From: Lysobacterales bacterium
Lineage (GTDB): Bacteria; Pseudomonadota; Gammaproteobacteria; Xanthomonadales; Rhodanobacteraceae
Length of the DNA: 64,000 nucleotides
NCBI GenBank assembly: GCA_016707485.1
Contig: JADJHN010000001.1
Coordinates: forward strand, 1-64,000
Direction of reading: 5' to 3'
Under the pieces are notes generated by a model. It searched no databases, was not told where the DNA came from, and saw nothing but the letters and a program-made list of their open reading frames with translations. Position numbers and translations under genes: made by a program. Below are positions 43,835-53,420 of this stretch, piece after piece (the first letter of the stretch is position 1; each line of letters starts with the position of its first letter).

Positions 43835-44731
43835 CTATTTGATGATGGTACCGATACGTCGATAGTCGATGCTGTTGTCCCAATTCATCCAGATCAGGAT
43901 GGCGCGCCCGACCAGGGCGTTTTCGGGCACGAACCCCCAGTAGCGACTATCCGCGCTGCTGTCGCGATTGTCACCCATGACGAAGTAACTTTGTGGCGGC
44001 ACCGTCCAGCTACCTTCCCGACCGGAGTTCTGCGGCATGGTCATCATGCGATGGGGAGCTTCGCCGAGCATCTCGTCCTTGACCTTGGCGTCAGCCATGT
44101 TGCGACCGGATTCGGATGGCCCGATGTACGGGCCGACATAGGATTGCGCGATCTCGACCCCGTTGACGTAGATCACCTTGTTTCGATAAGTGATTTCATC
44201 CCCGGGAAGCCCGACGATGCGCTTGATGTAATCCTGTTTCGGCACCGCCGTCTGTGGCTCATAGCACGGATTGCCGCTGCGCACCGGCTTGCCATTGCGC
44301 TCGCACTGGTATCCCGGGTAGCGGAATACGACGACATCGCCACGCTTCGGATCGCCGATTTCGAGAAACCGGGTATTCAGTACCGGCAGGCGCAGGCCGT
44401 AGGCAAACTTGTTGACCAGGATGAAATCGCCAACGAGCAGGGTTGGCATCATCGAGCCGGAAGGGATCTTGAACGGCTCGGCGATGAACGAACGAAACAG
44501 CAGGATCAGCAGCAATACCGGAAAAAACGAACGCGCGTACTCGGTGATTACCGGCTCGCGCATTGCTTCCTGCATTCGCGCCGTGCGTTCGGCATCCGAA
44601 AGTGCGGCAATCTCCTCGATCGAGCTGGCGCGCCGCGCACGCACCGGCGCGAAGACCAGCTTGTCGAACAGCCAGATGATGCCGCTGATCGCGGTCAGGA
44701 TTACCAGGGTCAATGCCAGATCAAAATTCAT
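43835..44731 (-). CDS. lepB: Signal peptidase I
   Basis: A 298-residue inner-membrane serine protease that cleaves Sec/Tat signal peptides. Two N-terminal hydrophobic segments; the catalytic Ser is in FKIPSGSMMPTLLVGD, and the Lys in QDYIKRIVGLPGDEITY acts as general base. The C-terminal box VMGDNRDSSADSRYWGFVP is intact. CERNGKPVRSGNPC suggests a disulfide pair in the periplasmic loop. It lies after lepA (38 nt), as in the classic lepAB operon. Confidence 0.97.
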   Translation of the reverse strand: MNFDLALTLVILTAISGIIWLFDKLVFAPVRARRASSIEEIAALSDAERTARMQEAMREPVITEYARSFFPVLLLILLFRSFIAEPFKIPSGSMMPTLLVGDFILVNKFAYGLRLPVLNTRFLEIGDPKRGDVVVFRYPGYQCERNGKPVRSGNPCYEPQTAVPKQDYIKRIVGLPGDEITYRNKVIYVNGVEIAQSYVGPYIGPSESGRNMADAKVKDEMLGEAPHRMMTMPQNSGREGSWTVPPQSYFVMGDNRDSSADSRYWGFVPENALVGRAILIWMNWDNSIDYRRIGTIIK

Positions 44732-44769
44732 TCAGGGTTCTTCCACGTGTCCGCGCGCCGCGTGCCTGC

Positions 44770-46563
44770 TCATTTGTTGTCCGATTGCAGGATGGCCAGA
44801 AACGCCTCCTGGGGAATGTCGACGCGTCCGACCTGTTTCATGCGTTTCTTGCCTTCCTTCTGTTTCTCCAGGAGCTTGCGCTTGCGCGAGACATCGCCGC
44901 CATAACATTTGGCCAGCACGTTCTTGCGCAGTGCCTTGACCGTTGAACGCGAGATGATCTGCGCGCCGATCGCCCCCTGGATCGCGACATCGAACTGCTG
45001 CCGCGGGATCAGGTCCTTCATGCGTTCCACCAGCTCGCGTCCCCGCCGATCCGCGACCGAGCGATGCAGGATCAGACTCAACGCATCCACGCGTTCGCCA
45101 TTGATCAGGATGTCCAGGCGAACCAGCGGCGCAACCTGAAAACGCTCGAAATGGTAGTCCATCGATGCATAGCCGCGCGATACCGATTTCAGCCGATCGA
45201 AGAAATCGAGCACCACTTCGGCCAAGGGCAGTTCGTAACTGATCTGAACCTGGTTGGCCATGTAATTGATCGAACGCTGCACCCCTCGCTTTTCCTCGCA
45301 CAACTTGATGACATTGCCGACATGCGCTTGCGGCGTGAGGATGTTGGCGACGATGATCGGCTCGCGGATTTCCTGGATATTCTGACTCGGTGGCAGCTTG
45401 GCCGGATTGTCCAGAGCGAGGATCGAGCCATCCGTCTGCAGCACTTCGTAAATGACCGTCGGGGCCGTGCCGATCAGGTCGAGGTCGTACTCGCGCTCAA
45501 GGCGTTCCTGGATGATGTCCATGTGCAGCAGGCCAAGGAAGCCGCAGCGGAAGCCGAATCCCATCGCCTCGGAACTTTCCGGCTCGAAATGCAGGGCGGC
45601 ATCGTTGAGCTTGAGCTTGTCAAGTGCCTCGCGCAATGCGGGGAAATCTTCGGCGTTGACCGGGAACAACCCCGAAAAAACCCGCGGCTGCACTCGCTGG
45701 AAGCCTGGCAGCGGATGTGGCGCCGGATCGGCATTCAGGGTCAGGGTATCGCCGACCGGCGCGCCGTGGACCTCCTTGATCGAGGCTGTTATCCAGCCCA
45801 CTTCGCCGCCGGCCAATTTGTTCTTGACCAGGCGCTTGGGCGTGAATACGCCGACCTGGTCAACCTCGTGCCAGCGCCCGGTCGACATCACCAGGATCTT
45901 GTCCTTCGGCTTGATCTCGCCCTGCATGACACGGACCAGAGAAACCACGCCCAGGTAGTTGTCGAACCAGGAATCGATGATCAAGGCCTGCAGCTTGTCG
46001 GTGTCGCGCGGCTGCGGCGGCGGAATCCTTGCCACGATGGCCTCGAGGACATCGGTCACGTTGAGGCCGGTCTTGGCGCTTATGGCGATGGCATCTTCTG
46101 CATCGATGCCGATGACGGCTTCGATTTCTTCCTTGGCACGCTCGATGTCGGCAGTTGGAAGGTCGATCTTGTTCAGCACCGGCACCACGGTAAGGCCCTG
46201 CTCCACGGCTGTGTAGCAGTTGGCGACCGACTGCGCCTCAACGCCCTGGGCGGCGTCAACGACCAGCAAGGCTCCTTCGCAGGCGGCCAGCGAGCGGCTG
46301 ACTTCATACGAGAAATCGACATGTCCGGGGGTGTCGATGAAGTTCAGCTGATAGGTCTTGCCGTCGCGGGCCGTATAGGGCAGCGAGACGCTTTGCGCCT
46401 TGATGGTGATGCCGCGCTCGCGCTCGATCGGATTGGAGTCGAGTACCTGCGCCGACATTTCGCGCTGCTGCAATCCCCCGCAAATCTGGATGATGCGATC
46501 AGCCAAGGTCGATTTGCCATGGTCGATATGGGCAATGATCGAGAAATTTCTAATGTGGTCCAT
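44770..46563 (-). CDS. lepA: Elongation factor 4 (LepA)
   Basis: A 597-residue ribosome-associated translational GTPase. G domain: IIAHIDHGKSTLADR (G1), DTPGHVDFSYEVSRSLAACE (G3), NKIDLP (G4). The LepA-specific C-terminal domain includes GGDVSRKRKLLEKQKEGKKR. ATG 46563 (MDHIRNFSIIA) is the conserved start; the frame open to 46602 lacks homology. It is followed by lepB. Confidence 0.97.
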   Translation of the reverse strand: MDHIRNFSIIAHIDHGKSTLADRIIQICGGLQQREMSAQVLDSNPIERERGITIKAQSVSLPYTARDGKTYQLNFIDTPGHVDFSYEVSRSLAACEGALLVVDAAQGVEAQSVANCYTAVEQGLTVVPVLNKIDLPTADIERAKEEIEAVIGIDAEDAIAISAKTGLNVTDVLEAIVARIPPPQPRDTDKLQALIIDSWFDNYLGVVSLVRVMQGEIKPKDKILVMSTGRWHEVDQVGVFTPKRLVKNKLAGGEVGWITASIKEVHGAPVGDTLTLNADPAPHPLPGFQRVQPRVFSGLFPVNAEDFPALREALDKLKLNDAALHFEPESSEAMGFGFRCGFLGLLHMDIIQERLEREYDLDLIGTAPTVIYEVLQTDGSILALDNPAKLPPSQNIQEIREPIIVANILTPQAHVGNVIKLCEEKRGVQRSINYMANQVQISYELPLAEVVLDFFDRLKSVSRGYASMDYHFERFQVAPLVRLDILINGERVDALSLILHRSVADRRGRELVERMKDLIPRQQFDVAIQGAIGAQIISRSTVKALRKNVLAKCYGGDVSRKRKLLEKQKEGKKRMKQVGRVDIPQEAFLAILQSDNK

Positions 46564-46722
46564 CAAGTTTTGCCGTAGCGCACCAACCCGCGGTCGGCAC
46601 AAAGGCGGCGATTATCGCAGAAAGTGGCAATCCTGGCTGCAATGCAGCATTGCAGGCGACCAGGTGGCCGAGCGCCGCGGAAGCCCGGTCGGCATTCCGC
46701 GGCGCGCGCTGGCCTGGGCGGC

Positions 46723-48153
46723 TCAGTCGGCGGAGTCCTTCGGCACTTCAATCGCCACAAATGACGTCACGTCGTTGCGGCGGATCAGCAGCATGACCGA
46801 ATCCCCGCTCTTCAACTGCTTGACCGTGCTGTTGAATTCGCCTGCGGAAGTCACCGATTTGCGTCCGACCATGAGGACGATGTCGCCAGGTTGAAGTGCC
46901 GCGCGGCGAGCGCCGACTCCATCGACACGGGTGATGAGCACGCCCTCGCCCTTCAGGCCCAATTGCTGGCGTTGCTCGGCCGTCAGGTCCTCGACCACCA
47001 GGCCGAGCTTGTTGCCGGCGGCAGCCGGTGCATCCGTGCCTGCCTTGGCCATTGCATCCTGCGGCAACTCGCCGACGACGATCGGCATTTCCATGGTCTT
47101 GCCATTGCGGAAAACCGTCAGCTTCGACTTGGTTCCGGGCGGGGTGAGGCCAACCAACGGCGGCAGGTCGGACGAACTGACCACGTCATTGCCATCGAAG
47201 GCGAGGATCACATCGCCAACCTTGACTCCCGCCTTTTCAGCAGCGCTGTCGGCGGAAACGTTGTTGACCAGCGCACCACCGCTGCGCGGCAATCCCAGCG
47301 CCTTGGCGGAATCGCGATCGACATTCTGGATCTGCACGCCGATCATGCCCCGCGACACATGGCCCTTTTCCTTGAGCTGGCTCATCGTGTTCATCGCAAC
47401 CGCGATCGGTATGGCAAACGACACGCCCATGTAGCCGCCGGTATTCGAGAAAATCTGCGAGTTGATTCCCACCACCTGCCCGGCAAGATTGAACAACGGG
47501 CCGCCGGAATTGCCGGGATTGATCGGCACATCGGTCTGGATGAACGGCACGTATTGCTGGCTGCGGTCATAACCGCGACCCACCGCGCTGACGATGCCAT
47601 GGGTGACGGTGTGATCCATGCCGAATGGCGAGCCGATCGCGACCACCCATTGTCCGGGCTTGAGCTGGGTCGAGTCGCCAAGACTGACCACGGGCAGATT
47701 GCCCGCCTCGATCTTGAGCAAGGCAATGTCCGTCTGTTCGTCGGTGCCAATGACCTTGGCATCGAGCTCGCGCCGGTCGGACAGGCGCACGGTCACCTGG
47801 TCCGCACCATCGACGACATGATTGTTGGTGAGGATGTAACCATCCGCGGAGACAATGAAACCCGAGCCGGCCGATTGGCGCTCGCCGCCAGGTTGCGGGC
47901 CGCGCGGGATCGGGCCGAAGAACCGGCGGAAGATTTCCGGCACATCCTGTTGGTCGGGGCCCGGCATCTGCGCCTGGGCATTGCTCTTCGGTGTCGAGCT
48001 CGCACGCACGTTGACGATGGCCGGTGCGTTCTTTTCAACCAGCACCGTGAAGTCAGGCAATTCCGCGGCGAGCGCATTTCCGGCGATCAGGATCATTGCC
48101 ATCCAGATCGTCGGGAGAGTCATGGAAAATCGCTTGTGCGACAGATGGATCAT
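46723..48153 (-). CDS. degP: Periplasmic serine protease DegP/MucD
   Basis: A 476-residue periplasmic protease/chaperone of the envelope-stress response. Signal peptide at ~1-30. Catalytic triad: His in LTNNHVVDGAD, Asp in TDEQTDIALLKI, Ser in NPGNSGGPLFNL. Two PDZ domains follow (~270-355 and ~385-470). ATG 48153 has GAGGAAG 7 nt upstream. It is the fourth gene of the rpoE-rseA-rseB-degP order, the arrangement of algU-mucABD in pseudomonads, so control by the sigma factor is expected. Confidence 0.95.
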   Translation of the reverse strand: MIHLSHKRFSMTLPTIWMAMILIAGNALAAELPDFTVLVEKNAPAIVNVRASSTPKSNAQAQMPGPDQQDVPEIFRRFFGPIPRGPQPGGERQSAGSGFIVSADGYILTNNHVVDGADQVTVRLSDRRELDAKVIGTDEQTDIALLKIEAGNLPVVSLGDSTQLKPGQWVVAIGSPFGMDHTVTHGIVSAVGRGYDRSQQYVPFIQTDVPINPGNSGGPLFNLAGQVVGINSQIFSNTGGYMGVSFAIPIAVAMNTMSQLKEKGHVSRGMIGVQIQNVDRDSAKALGLPRSGGALVNNVSADSAAEKAGVKVGDVILAFDGNDVVSSSDLPPLVGLTPPGTKSKLTVFRNGKTMEMPIVVGELPQDAMAKAGTDAPAAAGNKLGLVVEDLTAEQRQQLGLKGEGVLITRVDGVGARRAALQPGDIVLMVGRKSVTSAGEFNSTVKQLKSGDSVMLLIRRNDVTSFVAIEVPKDSAD

Positions 48154-48282
48154 GGGTTTGCTTCCTCGATTGGAGGGGGTGGAATGGTATTCACCAGCGC
48201 GGATGCGCAGAAAGATCCGACGCCGGTTTGAGCATGGCCCGGCGACAAAGTTCCCGCCGCCAGGCGCATGCCAGGCCGCTGA

Positions 48283-49299
48283 CTACGGAGGTGGCCGGCT
48301 CGCTGCATTCGCCTTGAGCGATTCGGCAATCGCGGTCACGGTGGCCGCCGGCACATCGCCGAGCACGGTGAATCGCCAGGAATCCTTGCTGAAACTGTAT
48401 ATGTTCAATGTGCCGCGATTGGCCAAGGTGACCGGCAAATCGGGCGTGGATTCCATGGACTCCACGTAGACCGAGACGCTGGCCAGTCCATCCGAGTAGA
48501 CGAGATGTTGCGCGCCTGCTTCCGAAGCCGCCGATCGACGCGCCGAGCGCATGCTGAAACCGGCGGGTGGACTGTGTGCGCTCCAGGCCGGCGGGCCGCG
48601 CAGATTGACCTCATCGGCTGGCGCAGCCGTGGTCGTCAGCAACTCGCGTTGGCGCGGGATCAGATCGGTGGCGGCCGGCGTCTTGCCAATGTCGAGGGAG
48701 ACAAACATGAACTGCTCGATTTGCCGTTTGCCTTGATCCGTGACCACCGAACGCAACAGCAGCCTGGTCTCCTTTTCCAGCCAGAGCCGATAGCCGTAGC
48801 GGAACCCGTCGCGCGGCAACACTTCCACAATGTCGGCGGCATATCCGGCGACCCGGTCGCTGCCAGCGAGCCGTATCGTGTAATGGTCATCAAGTCGTGA
48901 TGTTGCCGCCTCGGGCACCAAAGGCAACAAGCCACGCCCCGAGGTGCTGGTGTACACGATGGCTGAATCATCCGCCTGGATGCAGGTGACGTTGTTGCCG
49001 TTGCGAATGACTTCATTGCGCGGGCCATTCAAGCTGATCAGTCGCTCCTGCTCCCGCGCCCCACCGGCATGGAAGACACGCAAGGTGTCGATGCGACCGG
49101 CGTGCTGGTAGACCAGGGAGCCTTGATAATCGAGCGCTCGAACCGAGGAGGCCATCTGCCCGAGCAGTTCGGCACCTTGTTGCACCTGTGCCGCGACATT
49201 GCAGGAAATCAGCGCGCCAAGCGCAAGAAGCAATCCTCTGCGTGTTCCCATGTCGAAAACCGATTGGCGTTTGACATCTTCCTCGGGCTGGTTTGGCAT
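48283..49299 (-). CDS. rseB: Sigma-E regulatory protein RseB/MucB
   Basis: A 338-residue periplasmic protein that binds the anti-sigma factor and senses envelope lipid signals. A signal peptide follows a short extension (RRGLLLALGALISCNVAAQ). N-terminal domain: SSVRALDYQGSLVYQHAGRI; the DGFRYGYRLWLEKETRLLLR motif is a MucB hallmark. C-terminal domain: GLASVSVYVESMES. The start is 49299 (7 nt after rseA), with 49251 as an alternative that gives a standard signal peptide but no ribosome-binding site. Confidence 0.9.
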   Translation of the reverse strand: MPNQPEEDVKRQSVFDMGTRRGLLLALGALISCNVAAQVQQGAELLGQMASSVRALDYQGSLVYQHAGRIDTLRVFHAGGAREQERLISLNGPRNEVIRNGNNVTCIQADDSAIVYTSTSGRGLLPLVPEAATSRLDDHYTIRLAGSDRVAGYAADIVEVLPRDGFRYGYRLWLEKETRLLLRSVVTDQGKRQIEQFMFVSLDIGKTPAATDLIPRQRELLTTTAAPADEVNLRGPPAWSAHSPPAGFSMRSARRSAASEAGAQHLVYSDGLASVSVYVESMESTPDLPVTLANRGTLNIYSFSKDSWRFTVLGDVPAATVTAIAESLKANAASRPPP

Positions 49300-49305
49300 C
49301 GTCGC

Positions 49306-49953
49306 TCAGCGTCGCTCGATGGTTCCTTCGTCCGCATCCCCGGCGCTCGGCTGCGGCGGCGGTACAACCAGAAGCACATAGGGCAACATCGCGGATTGGC
49401 CATTGCCTGCAGCGGCGTCGTAATGGCGGATCAGATACGACTGCAGGCGTGGGTCAATCGGTGCCGAAGGTGATGCAAAACCCTGCGTGCTGACCGACGC
49501 CGGTTGCACGTCAAGCGCAGGTGAAATCAACGGCGCACGAAACTCGCCCGGCCGCGGAGCAGCCATCGGCGCAGGCTGCTGGGTGGCATTGGCCGATGCG
49601 GCAAGCGGCTCGCCCGGCACGTCGCCCTGGCCGCCGCGTGGCCCGCTGAAAAGAAGGGCGACAACCGCAACCGAGGCGGCAATGGCACCGCCACCGGCCC
49701 AGCGCAGCCAGCGACCGGCATGCGTGACGTGCACACTCTCGCCATCAAGCTGCGAAAGGATCCGATGCGAAAAATCGGCCGGAAGCAGGAAGACATCCTG
49801 CCTGCGCAGGACCTGTCGGGTCAGGTGGTAGTTCGACCAGCTATTCGCAAGCTCATCCTTCTGCTGCAGGCTGCGCATCAGAAACAGGGTTTCATCCCGC
49901 GCCAACTCGCCATCCATGAGGGTGGACAACTGTTCACGGATTTGCTGGCTCAT
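49306..49953 (-). CDS. rseA: Anti-sigma-E factor RseA/MucA
   Basis: A 215-residue single-pass inner-membrane anti-sigma factor. The N-terminal sigma-binding domain reads REQLSTLMDGELARDETLFL and WSNYHLTRQVLR, the RseA_N signature. A transmembrane helix lies at ~86-105 (WAGGGAIAASVAVVALLFSG); the periplasmic part is Pro/Ala-rich and ends in PQPSAGDADEGTIERR. ATG 49953 has GAGGA 9 nt upstream, which rules in favour of it over TTG 49962. It lies 5 nt after rpoE. Regulated proteolysis is expected by family analogy. Confidence 0.9.
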   Translation of the reverse strand: MSQQIREQLSTLMDGELARDETLFLMRSLQQKDELANSWSNYHLTRQVLRRQDVFLLPADFSHRILSQLDGESVHVTHAGRWLRWAGGGAIAASVAVVALLFSGPRGGQGDVPGEPLAASANATQQPAPMAAPRPGEFRAPLISPALDVQPASVSTQGFASPSAPIDPRLQSYLIRHYDAAAGNGQSAMLPYVLLVVPPPQPSAGDADEGTIERR

Positions 49954-49958
49954 GAGCG

Positions 49959-50546
49959 TCAATCCTCGTCTGCAGACAGTAGCGGCCGAAGCCGTTCATC
50001 AATTGCTTCCCGGGCGCGGAATATCCGGGAACGCACAGTACCTATGGGGCAATTCATGGCTTCCGCAATTTCCTCGTAGCTCAAACCGTCGACCTCCCTG
50101 AGGGTAATCGCGGTTCGCAACTCCTCCGGCAAATCTTCGACAGCGCCAAACACGGTTTGTTCAATTTCCTGACGCAGCAATTCACGCTCGGGAGTAGCCC
50201 GGTCACGCAGCTGGGATGCGCCATCCATCTGCACGGCATCCTCGATGGCGATATCACCGATCGGCGGTCGCCGTCCTCGCGAGACCAGATAGTTCTTCGC
50301 CGTGTTGATCGCGATCTTGTAGATCCACGTGTAAAAGGCACTGTCGCCACGAAATGCGCCCATCGCTCGATAGGCGCGGATGAATGCTTCCTGGGCGACA
50401 TCCTGGGCCTCGCTCCAATCCGAGACATAGCGGGTCACCACGCTGACGATCTTGTGCTGGTACTTGCGGACCAGCAGATCGAAGGCGCGTTTGTCTCCAT
50501 TCTTGACGCGCTCAACCAGCGCCTGATCCAGTTCGCTTTCGCCCAT
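49959..50546 (-). CDS. rpoE: RNA polymerase sigma factor RpoE/AlgU
   Basis: A 195-residue ECF sigma factor for envelope stress. Near the start: LVERVKNGDKRAFDLLVRKY. Region 2: DVAQEAFIRAYRAMGAFRGD and FYTWIYKIAINTAKNYLVSR. Region 4: LREVDGLSYEEIAEAMNCPI and GTVRSRIFRAREAIDERLRP. Length and sequence fit RpoE/AlgU closely. ATG 50546 (MGESELDQALV) is the family start; the frame further upstream has no homology. It heads the operon rseA-rseB-degP. Confidence 0.97.
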   Translation of the reverse strand: MGESELDQALVERVKNGDKRAFDLLVRKYQHKIVSVVTRYVSDWSEAQDVAQEAFIRAYRAMGAFRGDSAFYTWIYKIAINTAKNYLVSRGRRPPIGDIAIEDAVQMDGASQLRDRATPERELLRQEIEQTVFGAVEDLPEELRTAITLREVDGLSYEEIAEAMNCPIGTVRSRIFRAREAIDERLRPLLSADED

Positions 50547-50672
50547 GCGGGCAGGTCTCCTTGCCGGCGATAGGGTCGAGGCATGCAGCCTGTGACCTGA
50601 TCGGCGGGAAATAGTTTCAATTCGGCATTGTCCGGTGCGCTTCGCCATGCCGCGCACCCCAGCTGGTCGGGG

Positions 50673-50681
50673 ATTGTAGCA
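50673..50681 (-). promoter_or_regulatory. Candidate promoter upstream of rpoE (extended -10)
   Basis: On the minus strand this reads TGCTACAAT, an extended -10 match (TGn-TAnAAT) ~127 nt before the rpoE start. No convincing -35 is visible. Nearer the gene, GAATTG...TCAGG with 17-nt spacing is a weak sigma-E-like pair. Confidence 0.3.
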
Positions 50682-50827
50682 ATCGCCGTGGAAGGGTTGC
50701 TGTCGGCTTGTCGTTGGACCGTGCCGAACCGCCCGTGTCCAGTGGCCCTGCAACGGCTTGCCGGCGGCAGGTCTCCGGGGGTTGCAGCCGCGAACCACCC
50801 GGCTGGCCGCGCAAGCCTGTCAGCCAT

Positions 50828-53416
50828 TCAGGGTTGTCGGTGCTGCGAGGACACCGGCATCTCCTGGTGCAGGCGCTCACGTTCACTCAGCAGGCTCTCG
50901 AAACTCGCCGCCGGCAACGGCCGGCAGAACAGGTAGCCCTGCAGCACTTCGCAACCGAGTCGGCGCAGGAAGTCGAGATGCGCCTCGATCTCGACACCTT
51001 CGGCGACCACGGCGCGATTGAGGTTGTGGGCCATGCCGATGGTCGCCTCGACGATCGCCTCGTCGTCCGGATCAAGTCCGATGTTGCGCACGAAGGACTG
51101 GTCGATCTTGATGCGGTCGGCCGGGAAGCGCTTGATGTAATCGAGCGAGGACTGGCCGGTTCCAAAATCATCGATGGAGATCTGGCAGCCCAGGTCGCGC
51201 AGTGCCTGCAAGGTTTCCAGCAGGTTCGGGATCGACTTGACGCTGATGCTCTCGGTGACCTCGAGATCGAGAAGGTGCGCGGGAACACCGGTTTCCTCGA
51301 TGATCGAGGCGACCAATCCGACGAAGTTGGGCTGGCGCAACTGCAGGGGCGACAGGTTGACGCTGATCCGCAGCGGCAACGAAAAGCGCTGTTGCCAGCG
51401 GCGGGCATCGATGCAGGCGGCGCGCATGATCCACTCGCCGATCGGGATGATCAGGCCAGTCTCTTCGGCCAGCGGAATGAAGAACCCGGGGCTGATCATG
51501 CCGAGTTCGGGATGTTCCCAGCGGATCAGCGCCTCCATGCCGACGATGTCCTCGCTCGCGGTATCGACCTGGGGCTGGTAGAAAACCCGCAACTCGTCGT
51601 TGCGCTCGGCCTGCCGCAGCTTGGCCTCGAGGGCGAGGCGCTGCTGGTGGGATTCCTCGGGCACGGCGACATACGCCTGGAAATTGTTCCGGCCCATGCC
51701 CTTGGCCGTGTACATGGCGACGTCCGCGTGCTTGAGCAGCTTGTCGGCAACGGTCGCGTCGTCCGGGTAGAAGCTCAGGCCGAGGCTCGCGGTGATCTGG
51801 ATCTCCAGGCCATCGGCGAGGGTCAGCGGCGCTTCCATCACCCGCACGATCTTCTCGGCGATGCGCATGACATCGTCGCGCTGGACGATATGGCGAAGAA
51901 TCATGGTGAATTCATCGCCGGCATAGCGCGCCACCGAATCCGAGGCGCGGACACACAAGCGCAGGCGCCTGGCCACCGCCACCAGGACTTGATCGCCGAC
52001 ACCATGACCCAGCGAATCGTTGATGTTCTTGAAGCGATCCAGATCGACGAACAGCACCGCGAACATTTCGCCGGTGCGATGGGCCTCCTGGATCACCGAT
52101 TCAAGCCGGTCGTTGAAGAGCAGACGGTTTGGCAGGCCGGTCAAGGCATCCTGCAGGCCGCGAACCCTGCCCTGTTCGCGTGCCCGGCGCAGTTCCAGCT
52201 CGAGGGCCAGGCGGTGGGCGACGACCCGCAATCCCTCGATGGCCGGCGAAACCTGCGCCATCGGCAGGCGGCGCGCGACGATGAGTGCGCCGAGGACGAC
52301 CTTGCGCTCATCGCACAAGGGCAACCCGATCAGACATTCGAATCCCCGTTCGACCGCGAACTCGTCACTGGCGTTGGCGCGACAGGCGTCGCTCAACATG
52401 ATGATCTCGTCGCCATCGAGCACATGCTTGAGCGTTGGCTGGCGCAGCGGATCGGGTGTCTCGTCGTCAGGGCTGTGGCGATGGTAGATGTGCAGCGGCT
52501 GGATTTCGCTGTCGAGTTCCAGGCGCAGCGAAACCAGTTCGACGAAATCCAGCGCCAGCCATTCGACCAGGCCGCGCAGGGCCGCATTGATGCCTTCCTC
52601 GCCGCCGCCTGCCTGGGCAAGGCCGGAGAGCACTTCCATGGCTTGCTCGTAACGGCCGAGGTCGCCGACTTCGCGGAACGTGTACAGCCCGAGCTTTCGC
52701 CCTTCCTGTTCGACAACCTGCACATGGATGTCGACCGCGTAGCTGGAGGAATCCGCGGACGGCTTGTTGGCGCGGAACTGGATCCTGCCGTCCTGGGTGA
52801 GGCGCTGGTTCAATTCCGTGCGCTGCTCGGGCGAAATCATCGCGTCGAGCGCTTCAATCCGGCTGCCGATCGCTTGCGAACGCGAAAATCCGCTGCGCTG
52901 CATGAAGCCGCGATTGACATCGAGGATGCGTCCGCTGCGCAGATCAACCACGGCGAGTTCGTCGGTTGCGAACTCGAAGGCCAGGCCATGGGTCGACTGC
53001 ATCGCTTCGGCAACTTCGGGGGTGTCCGCATCGAGCGGGCTGCTCAGCTGGGCGTTGATCTTCTGCAACGCCAGCGTCGGATTCACCGGACTTGCGATCC
53101 AGTCGACCACGTTGCCTGGCAACGATGGGCCGGATCCTGGCGGTGTGGCAAAGATGCCGATGACCGGAATCGGCTCCTGGCGCTGCTGGCGCAACTCGTT
53201 GCAGAAGGAGAAGGCATCGGTCGACGTGCCGAGAAACTCCAGCAGGATCAGATCGATATGCGGTTCCTGGGCGAGGAACGTGCGCGCCTGGCCAATATCC
53301 TTGGCCGTATAGATGGCCTCGAACTCCTGGCTGTCGAGGGCCTCGAACAGATAGCGCCGGTCATCGCGATTGGTCGCAACTATCAGTACCGCACCATTGC
53401 CGTTTTCGCTCAGCAT
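50828..53416 (-). CDS. c-di-GMP signalling protein: receiver-like, PAS, GAF, GGDEF and EAL domains
   Basis: An 862-residue protein. The N-terminus (~5-115, VLIVATNRDDRRYLFEALDS) resembles a degenerate receiver, then a PAS region (AVVDLRSGRILDVNRGFMQR) and a GAF-like domain (~240-400). The GGDEF domain carries DALTGLPNRLLFNDRLE and FVDLDRFKNINDSLGHGVGD, but the signature reads AGDEF (near 51910-51925). The EAL domain is complete: MEALIRWEH, SVNLSPLQLRQP, SIDDFGTGQSSLDYIKRFP, EGVE. Phosphodiesterase activity is therefore likely, cyclase activity uncertain. The start may be 53416 or 53440; it nearly abuts the Ycf46-type gene. Confidence 0.9.
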   Translation of the reverse strand: MLSENGNGAVLIVATNRDDRRYLFEALDSQEFEAIYTAKDIGQARTFLAQEPHIDLILLEFLGTSTDAFSFCNELRQQRQEPIPVIGIFATPPGSGPSLPGNVVDWIASPVNPTLALQKINAQLSSPLDADTPEVAEAMQSTHGLAFEFATDELAVVDLRSGRILDVNRGFMQRSGFSRSQAIGSRIEALDAMISPEQRTELNQRLTQDGRIQFRANKPSADSSSYAVDIHVQVVEQEGRKLGLYTFREVGDLGRYEQAMEVLSGLAQAGGGEEGINAALRGLVEWLALDFVELVSLRLELDSEIQPLHIYHRHSPDDETPDPLRQPTLKHVLDGDEIIMLSDACRANASDEFAVERGFECLIGLPLCDERKVVLGALIVARRLPMAQVSPAIEGLRVVAHRLALELELRRAREQGRVRGLQDALTGLPNRLLFNDRLESVIQEAHRTGEMFAVLFVDLDRFKNINDSLGHGVGDQVLVAVARRLRLCVRASDSVARYAGDEFTMILRHIVQRDDVMRIAEKIVRVMEAPLTLADGLEIQITASLGLSFYPDDATVADKLLKHADVAMYTAKGMGRNNFQAYVAVPEESHQQRLALEAKLRQAERNDELRVFYQPQVDTASEDIVGMEALIRWEHPELGMISPGFFIPLAEETGLIIPIGEWIMRAACIDARRWQQRFSLPLRISVNLSPLQLRQPNFVGLVASIIEETGVPAHLLDLEVTESISVKSIPNLLETLQALRDLGCQISIDDFGTGQSSLDYIKRFPADRIKIDQSFVRNIGLDPDDEAIVEATIGMAHNLNRAVVAEGVEIEAHLDFLRRLGCEVLQGYLFCRPLPAASFESLLSERERLHQEMPVSSQHRQP

Positions 53417-53420
53417 GACG

